Source of the DNA: Thermoflexales bacterium | GTDB taxonomy: Bacteria > Chloroflexota > Anaerolineae > Fen-1058 | Assembly: GCA_030834835.1 (NCBI GenBank) | Contig: JAUQXD010000232.1 | Location: forward strand, 1 to 9,731 | Direction of reading: 5' to 3' | Length of the DNA: 9,731 nt | Shown: positions 6,693 through 9,731 of the stretch, one piece after another | Numbering within the stretch: the stretch's first letter is position 1 | Layout of the letters: each line of letters starts with the position of its first letter | Program-made: the position numbers and the translations under genes | The notes under the pieces: model-generated | What the model saw: only the letters and a program-made list of their open reading frames with translations | What the model was told of the DNA's origin: nothing | The model's database searches: none

Positions 6693-7309
6693 AGCGAAAT
6701 GATCCGGGGCTGCACGCGGCAGTGTTCGGCGCGGATAATGCCGATCACGCTGCGCACGGTCTCATCGAGGCAATCTTCGCGATTGACGATCGCGTAATCG
6801 AATTCGGTCAGGCGCTGCATTTCTTCGCGGGCGGTCGCGATGCGCAGCCGTAGACTTTCCGGCGTCTCGGTCTTGCGGCGCGACAGCCGCTCGACGAGTT
6901 CCTGCTCACTGCCCGTCATCAAGAAGATGAAGATCGCCTGCGGAATCAGCCGCTTGATCGTCGCCGCGCCCTGCACGTCCACGCGCAAAATCACGTCCTG
7001 ACCGGAGGCCAGCGCCTCGCGGATGGGCTGCTTGGCGATGCCCTTGTAGTCGCCGTAGACGACGGCGTGCTCCAATAGTTCGCCCCGTTCCAGCATGGAG
7101 ATGAACTGCTCGGTGGTCACGAAATAGTAATCGACGCCGTCCACTTCGGTCGGCCGGCGCGGGCGCGTGTTCATCGTCGGCACGAAGCGAAAGGGCAAAC
7201 CCTGCTGCTTCAGGCCATGCAGCACGCTGTCCTTCCCCACGCCCGATGGGCCGGAGATGACGATCAAGAGCGGTGTAACCGGCCGGTGATACGGATTAAG
7301 CTCAGTCAA
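6689..7309 (-). CDS. gmk: Guanylate kinase, GKD P-loop (plastid/mitochondrial-like) type
   Basis: A 206-residue P-loop NMP kinase that phosphorylates GMP to GDP. The nucleotide loop is GPSGVGKDS (20-28), with Asp27 where Ser or Thr follows the lysine in the classical enzyme. The GMP-binding region keeps TRPRR (48-52), EVDGVDYYFV (55-64) and Glu80 (LLEHA). However, the normal GNYYGT/S loop is GDYKGI (86-91), and the later aspartate-rich strand is LRVDVQGA (108-115). RKTET (145-149) and the RIATAREEM helix (156-164) complete the lid and core. From memory, plant plastid/mitochondrial guanylate kinase (rice V2 type) shares these departures. The start is TTG (7307-7309) with GAGG nine bases upstream; no ATG is available in a sensible place. 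It is the first gene of the minus-strand cluster, and its stop overlaps the rhomboid start. Confidence 0.92.
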   Translation of the reverse strand: MTELNPYHRPVTPLLIVISGPSGVGKDSVLHGLKQQGLPFRFVPTMNTRPRRPTEVDGVDYYFVTTEQFISMLERGELLEHAVVYGDYKGIAKQPIREALASGQDVILRVDVQGAATIKRLIPQAIFIFLMTGSEQELVERLSRRKTETPESLRLRIATAREEMQRLTEFDYAIVNREDCLDETVRSVIGIIRAEHCRVQPRIISL

Positions 7310-7325
7310 GATGGCGTGCCTCGTG

Positions 7326-7331
7326 TATAAT
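7326..7331 (+). promoter_or_regulatory. Candidate -10 box (TATAAT) for the fmdB-type gene
   Basis: A perfect TATAAT lies 90 bases before the fmdB ATG, between it and the divergent gmk start. The best upstream hexamer at 17-base spacing (7303-7308, CAGTCA) matches the -35 consensus at only three of six positions. Transcription from here would give a leader of about 84 bases that includes the repeats at 7337-7382. The promoter of gmk must also lie in or near this region on the other strand, but I see no clear match. Confidence 0.4.
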
Positions 7332-7336
7332 TGAAA

Positions 7337-7412
7337 TGTACTGCGTAAGCTGTACTGCGTAATCCTGAATCAATCACGCAGTTCGTATCACGCACTACGC
7401 ACCACGTTCTAC
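7337..7412. repeat. Degenerate TACTGCGTA repeats and stem-loop in the fmdB/gmk intergenic region
   Basis: TGTACTGCGTAA occurs twice (7337-7348 and 7351-7362). ACTGCGTAAT (7354-7363) can pair with ATCACGCAGT (7373-7382) across a 9-base loop, with one G-T type mismatch. Further degenerate TCACGCACTACGCACCACG units follow to about 7405. The whole stretch is a low-complexity mix of TGCGTA and its complement. It sits in the leader of the fmdB-type gene and upstream of gmk. It may be a dispersed intergenic repeat of the lineage or a regulatory structure; the sequence alone does not decide. Confidence 0.5.
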
Positions 7413-7421
7413 GGAGCTACT

Positions 7422-7847
7422 ATGCCTATCTACGAGTATCGCTGCGGCGATTGCAAAAAGAAAGTGTCAGTATTCTTTCGCAGTTTTTCCGTCGTCAATC
7501 ACGCCGACGCCCGCTGCCCCATTTGCCAGGGTCAAAACTTGAAGCGCCTCGTCTCTAAAGTGCGCGTCATTCGCGGCACCGCTGTTGCGTCGGGCGAGAG
7601 CGGCGAGTTCAACGACGCAATGTTTGACGATGTCAACGAAAACGATCCGCGCTCGCTGGGCCGCATGATGCGGCGCATGGCCGACGAAACCGGCGAAGAC
7701 CTCGGCCCCGAATTTGGCGAAGTGCTCACTCGCCTCGAAAAAGGCGAAGACCCCGAGGCCATCGAAAAATCCATGCCCGAATTGGGTGACATGGCGGGTG
7801 GCGACCCCGGCGGCGGGATGGGCATGGGCATGCCGGACGATTTATAA
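7422..7847 (+). CDS. FmdB-family zinc-ribbon protein
   Basis: A 141-residue protein starting with the hallmark MPIYEYRCGDC. Four cysteines (8, 11, 32, 35; CGDC and CPIC) form a single zinc ribbon. The rest is a long acidic tail with PRSLGRMMRRMADETGEDLG (76-95), then PEFGEVLTRLEKGEDPEAIE, probably helical, ending in a glycine/methionine-rich segment. The N-terminal domain is that of the FmdB putative regulatory family, first noted beside formamidase genes; the biochemical role is not established. Extended tails of this kind are, as I recall, common in Chloroflexota and some other phyla. The ATG has GGAG five bases upstream. The gene is alone on its strand, divergent from gmk and convergent with tmk, so neighbours do not suggest a function. 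Confidence 0.9.
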   Translation: MPIYEYRCGDCKKKVSVFFRSFSVVNHADARCPICQGQNLKRLVSKVRVIRGTAVASGESGEFNDAMFDDVNENDPRSLGRMMRRMADETGEDLGPEFGEVLTRLEKGEDPEAIEKSMPELGDMAGGDPGGGMGMGMPDDL

Positions 7848-7858
7848 GACCGAGCGAA

Positions 7859-7907
7859 GGAGAGACAGAGGGAAGGAGAGATGGAGTGACAATCTCTCTG
7901 TCTCTCC
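7859..7907. terminator. Purine-rich inverted repeat between convergent fmdB and tmk
   Basis: GGAGAGACAGAG (7859-7870) is the exact reverse complement of CTCTGTCTCTCC (7896-7907). Inside it GAGAGAT (7876-7882) pairs with ATCTCTC (7892-7898) as an alternative shorter hairpin with a 9-base loop. It begins 11 bases after the fmdB stop and ends 6 bases before the tmk stop, so it is positioned as a shared terminator for converging transcripts. There is no T-run on either side, so it is not a textbook intrinsic terminator. The left arm is almost all purine and repeats AAGGAGAGA (7857-7865, 7873-7881). Confidence 0.5.
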
Positions 7908-7913
7908 GTCCCG

Positions 7914-8540
7914 CTATCTCGCCGTCAATCTTGTCTCAACTTCCATCAGAATATTCCGCTGAATCTCAGCCACATCGCGCGCTGCATCGATCGACACCCA
8001 GCGCTGCGGTTCTTCGGCCATCAACACCTGATAGCCCTCGCGCACCCGGCGATAAAACTCCACCGTCTGATCGTCCATGCGATTCCACTCGCCGCCGCCG
8101 GTGCGCCGTCGGGCTAACCCGGCCTCCACGTCGATGTCGAGGTACAGCGTGAGATCGGGCTTCAGGTTCTGCGTCGCAAAGGCTACGATGTGCCGCACAT
8201 CCACCAGATTGAGCATGCGCCCGTAGCCCTGATAGGCCAGCGTGCTGTCCGCAAACCGATCGCACAACACGATGCCGCCGGCGGCGAGATGCGGCTTGAT
8301 ACGCTGCTCGACGATTTGCGCGCGCGCCGCGTTGTATAACAAAATCTCCGCCCGCGCGTGCATCTCTGTATTGCGTAGATCGTGCAGCACCTCGCGGATT
8401 TGATCGCCGATCGACGTGCCGCCCGGCTCGCGCAGACTCAATACATTGCAGTCCCGCGCCGTCAACGCCTCGGCCAACAGTTTGATCTGTGTCGTTTTGC
8501 CGCAGCCTTCCGGCCCTTCAAAAGTAATGAATAAGCTCAT
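7914..8540 (-). CDS. tmk: Thymidylate kinase (dTMP kinase)
   Basis: A 208-residue enzyme that phosphorylates dTMP to dTDP, an essential step of dTTP synthesis in the cytoplasm. It has the P-loop FEGPEGCGKTTQ (7-18), the REPGGT motif (37-42), the DRFADSTLAYQG signature (94-105) that binds dTMP, and an arginine-bearing lid RRRTGGGEWNRMDD (144-157). No arginine is in the P-loop, so it fits the bacterial type II arrangement with lid arginines. The length is typical. The ATG at 8540 is the only sensible start, since FITFEG begins at residue 4; no Shine-Dalgarno is visible just upstream. It lies 44 bases after the R3H ATPase gene on the same strand, separated by a perfect palindrome, and converges on the fmdB-type gene. 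Confidence 0.96.
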   Translation of the reverse strand: MSLFITFEGPEGCGKTTQIKLLAEALTARDCNVLSLREPGGTSIGDQIREVLHDLRNTEMHARAEILLYNAARAQIVEQRIKPHLAAGGIVLCDRFADSTLAYQGYGRMLNLVDVRHIVAFATQNLKPDLTLYLDIDVEAGLARRRTGGGEWNRMDDQTVEFYRRVREGYQVLMAEEPQRWVSIDAARDVAEIQRNILMEVETRLTAR

Positions 8541-8549
8541 AATAGAGTA

Positions 8550-8582
8550 AAACCTGACAGGTCTGTCAGACCTGTCAGGTTT
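8550..8582. repeat. Perfect 33-base palindrome between the R3H ATPase gene and tmk
   Basis: AAACCTGACAGGTCTG (8550-8565), one central base, then CAGACCTGTCAGGTTT (8567-8582). The arms themselves contain ACCTG-A-CAGGT, a nested smaller palindrome, so alternative hairpins are possible. Read in the direction of transcription (minus), the stem is followed by TTTTACT, so it could act as an intrinsic terminator 2 bases after the stop of the R3H gene. I recall near-identical palindromes scattered through Chloroflexota intergenic regions, which would make it a dispersed repeat. Symmetry is seen directly; terminator role and dispersal are inferred. Confidence 0.75.
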
Positions 8583-8584
8583 GG

Positions 8585-9731
8585 CTATTCGCGATAAATC
8601 CGCACGCGCCGATACGGCTCGCGCCCGTACGAATGCGAGATCAGCTGCGCTTCGCGGATCAACTCGTGCTGCATGCGGCGGATATGCGGGGGCTGCGGGG
8701 TCAGATCAACCGATCGGGTCCCGGTCGTCACCCGCTGGATCGCATCCTGCACATCGTGCATCGCAATCGAATACGGATCGGTATCGTCGCTGGTCAGGCC
8801 AAACAGATCGCTCAGGAATTTATCGACCTGCATGGCGGTGCTGGCGCGCAAAACATGGACTGTGGTGCCGTGCTTCTCCGCATCACCGATCATCTTGGGG
8901 CGCTTGCGGTAGTAGTTCTTCACCGTCACCACGATGTCGGCCTCATCCAGATCGCCGACTACGCTCAGCGGCACGCGCAAACGCTGCGCGGCCTCTTCCA
9001 GCTTGCTGCGACCTAAACCGTAGGCAAAGGCTTTGATGGGTTTGAGCGATCCGCGCGGCGTGCCGGCCGGGATCATGGCGAGCTCACTCACGCCCGATCG
9101 TTCCTCCGGCTCCTCATGGTCCGTCGGTCGTTCAGCCGACGACGGATAGTCGCGCCCGCGTTCGGCCGGCAGTTCACGGCTGCGATCACGCCGGCCGCGC
9201 GCATTGGGCGGCGCTGGCGGTTGAACCGTCACACGCTGCATCTGGCCCTGTTCGTCACGATAGCGCAGCTCGGTTTCCAACGGGCGGCCGCGCAGCAGAT
9301 TATCCACCGACAGCGCCACGTCGTGATGGACGATCAGGCGCTGGCGCTCCTGCATCTCGACCAGTACATCGAAGGTCGGCGGCGCGCGGCGCTCCAGCAC
9401 CGTCTTCTGCGTGCCGCGGCGACGCGCTTCTTCATCAGACAGCGTCACACTCTCGATACCGCCCACCAGATCGGACAACGTCGGATTCAGCAGCAGATTA
9501 TCGAGGGTGTTGCCGTGCGCCGTACCGATCAGCTGCACGCCGCGCTCGGCGATCGTGCGGGCGGCCTCGGCTTCCAGTTCGCGGCCAATTTCGTCGATGA
9601 CGATCACTTCGGGGTTATGGTTTTCCACCGCTTCGATCATCACCTCGTGCTGCAAGGTCGGCAGCCGCACCTGCATGCGGCGCGCGCGCCCCACGGCGGG
9701 ATGCGGAATATCGCCATCGCCGCCGATCTCG
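8585..9731 (-). CDS. R3H-domain AAA ATPase (Ycf45/SpoIIIAA-like), 5' end missing
   Basis: Only the last 381 residues are in the window; the frame runs open past the right edge, reading [20 protein letters not shown] at the border. A GTG at 9694 falls inside that conserved stretch and is not the start. Visible parts: the second half of a P-loop ATPase of the Ycf45/SpoIIIAA-like family with Walker B VIVIDEIG (window residues 42-49), TAHG (70-73) and [22 protein letters not shown]; a charged, disordered linker (about 170-220, [10 protein letters not shown]); a Ycf45-type C-terminal domain (about 230-305, with [17 protein letters not shown]); and an R3H domain (about 327-381) with the R-x3-H pair (351, 355) and [14 protein letters not shown]. 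Walker A lies outside. R3H domains bind single-stranded nucleic acid; the cellular role is not established. It is followed by a palindrome and tmk. Confidence 0.9.
   Translation of the reverse strand, partial: EIGGDGDIPHPAVGRARRMQVRLPTLQHEVMIEAVENHNPEVIVIDEIGRELEAEAARTIAERGVQLIGTAHGNTLDNLLLNPTLSDLVGGIESVTLSDEEARRRGTQKTVLERRAPPTFDVLVEMQERQRLIVHHDVALSVDNLLRGRPLETELRYRDEQGQMQRVTVQPPAPPNARGRRDRSRELPAERGRDYPSSAERPTDHEEPEERSGVSELAMIPAGTPRGSLKPIKAFAYGLGRSKLEEAAQRLRVPLSVVGDLDEADIVVTVKNYYRKRPKMIGDAEKHGTTVHVLRASTAMQVDKFLSDLFGLTSDDTDPYSIAMHDVQDAIQRVTTGTRSVDLTPQPPHIRRMQHELIREAQLISHSYGREPYRRVRIYRE

Noticed and set aside
6689..7309. PhnN (ribose 1,5-bisphosphate phosphokinase) instead of guanylate kinase
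   Set aside because: Only the GKD P-loop matches PhnN. The PRxxEVDGVDYYFV region, the Glu80 segment and the RKTET/TAREE region follow guanylate kinase, and no phosphonate genes are nearby.
7310..7421. CRISPR-like array in the TACTGCGTA repeats
   Set aside because: Units are short, degenerate and spaced by only a few bases, with no uniform repeat-spacer pattern and no cas genes nearby.
8550..8582. Insertion-sequence terminal repeat or attachment site
   Set aside because: No transposase or integrase is near and no target duplication is visible. The element is a self-contained palindrome, better explained as a hairpin or small dispersed repeat.
8585..9694. GTG at 9694 as the start of the R3H ATPase gene
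   Set aside because: The frame continues to the window edge with family-like residues ([13 protein letters not shown]), so the GTG is an internal valine and the gene is 5'-truncated by the window.

Overview
The window is a piece of bacterial chromosome, most likely from a member of the Chloroflexota (Anaerolineae or Caldilineae type). This placement is inferred from gene content. There is an R3H-domain ATPase directly upstream of thymidylate kinase, an FmdB zinc-ribbon protein with a long acidic tail, a guanylate kinase of the GKD P-loop type, and short intergenic palindromes of a kind I associate with that phylum. No ribosomal RNA is present to settle it.

Layout from left to right. Positions 1-522 hold a SnoaL-like protein gene on the plus strand, with a good ribosome binding site and an operator-like inverted repeat upstream. 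Positions 523-902 have no intact gene; they hold a possible decayed C-terminal fragment of a regulator on the minus strand. Positions 903-7309 form a run of five minus-strand genes, in transcription order: guanylate kinase, rhomboid protease, CNNM/CorC-type membrane protein with CBS domains, primosomal helicase PriA, and a beta-propeller lipoprotein. The first four are packed with 4-base overlaps or a 15-base gap, so they probably form an operon. The lipoprotein follows 16-31 bases later but is visibly more AT-rich. Positions 7310-7421 are a repeat-rich divergent promoter region. An fmdB-type gene (7422-7847, plus) converges on tmk (7914-8540, minus) across a purine-rich inverted repeat. A perfect 33-base palindrome (8550-8582) separates tmk from the upstream R3H/Walker ATPase gene, whose 5' end lies beyond the right edge.

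Most of the genes are housekeeping: nucleotide kinases for GMP and dTMP, replication restart, membrane proteolysis and ion homeostasis. I see no mobile element, CRISPR array, tRNA or defence system, and no convincing new multi-gene system. The items most worth a second look are the guanylate kinase, whose nucleotide-binding residues depart from the classical family and resemble the plant plastid/mitochondrial enzyme; the palindromic intergenic repeats; the strong local excess of GATC; and the probable gene relic near the left end.
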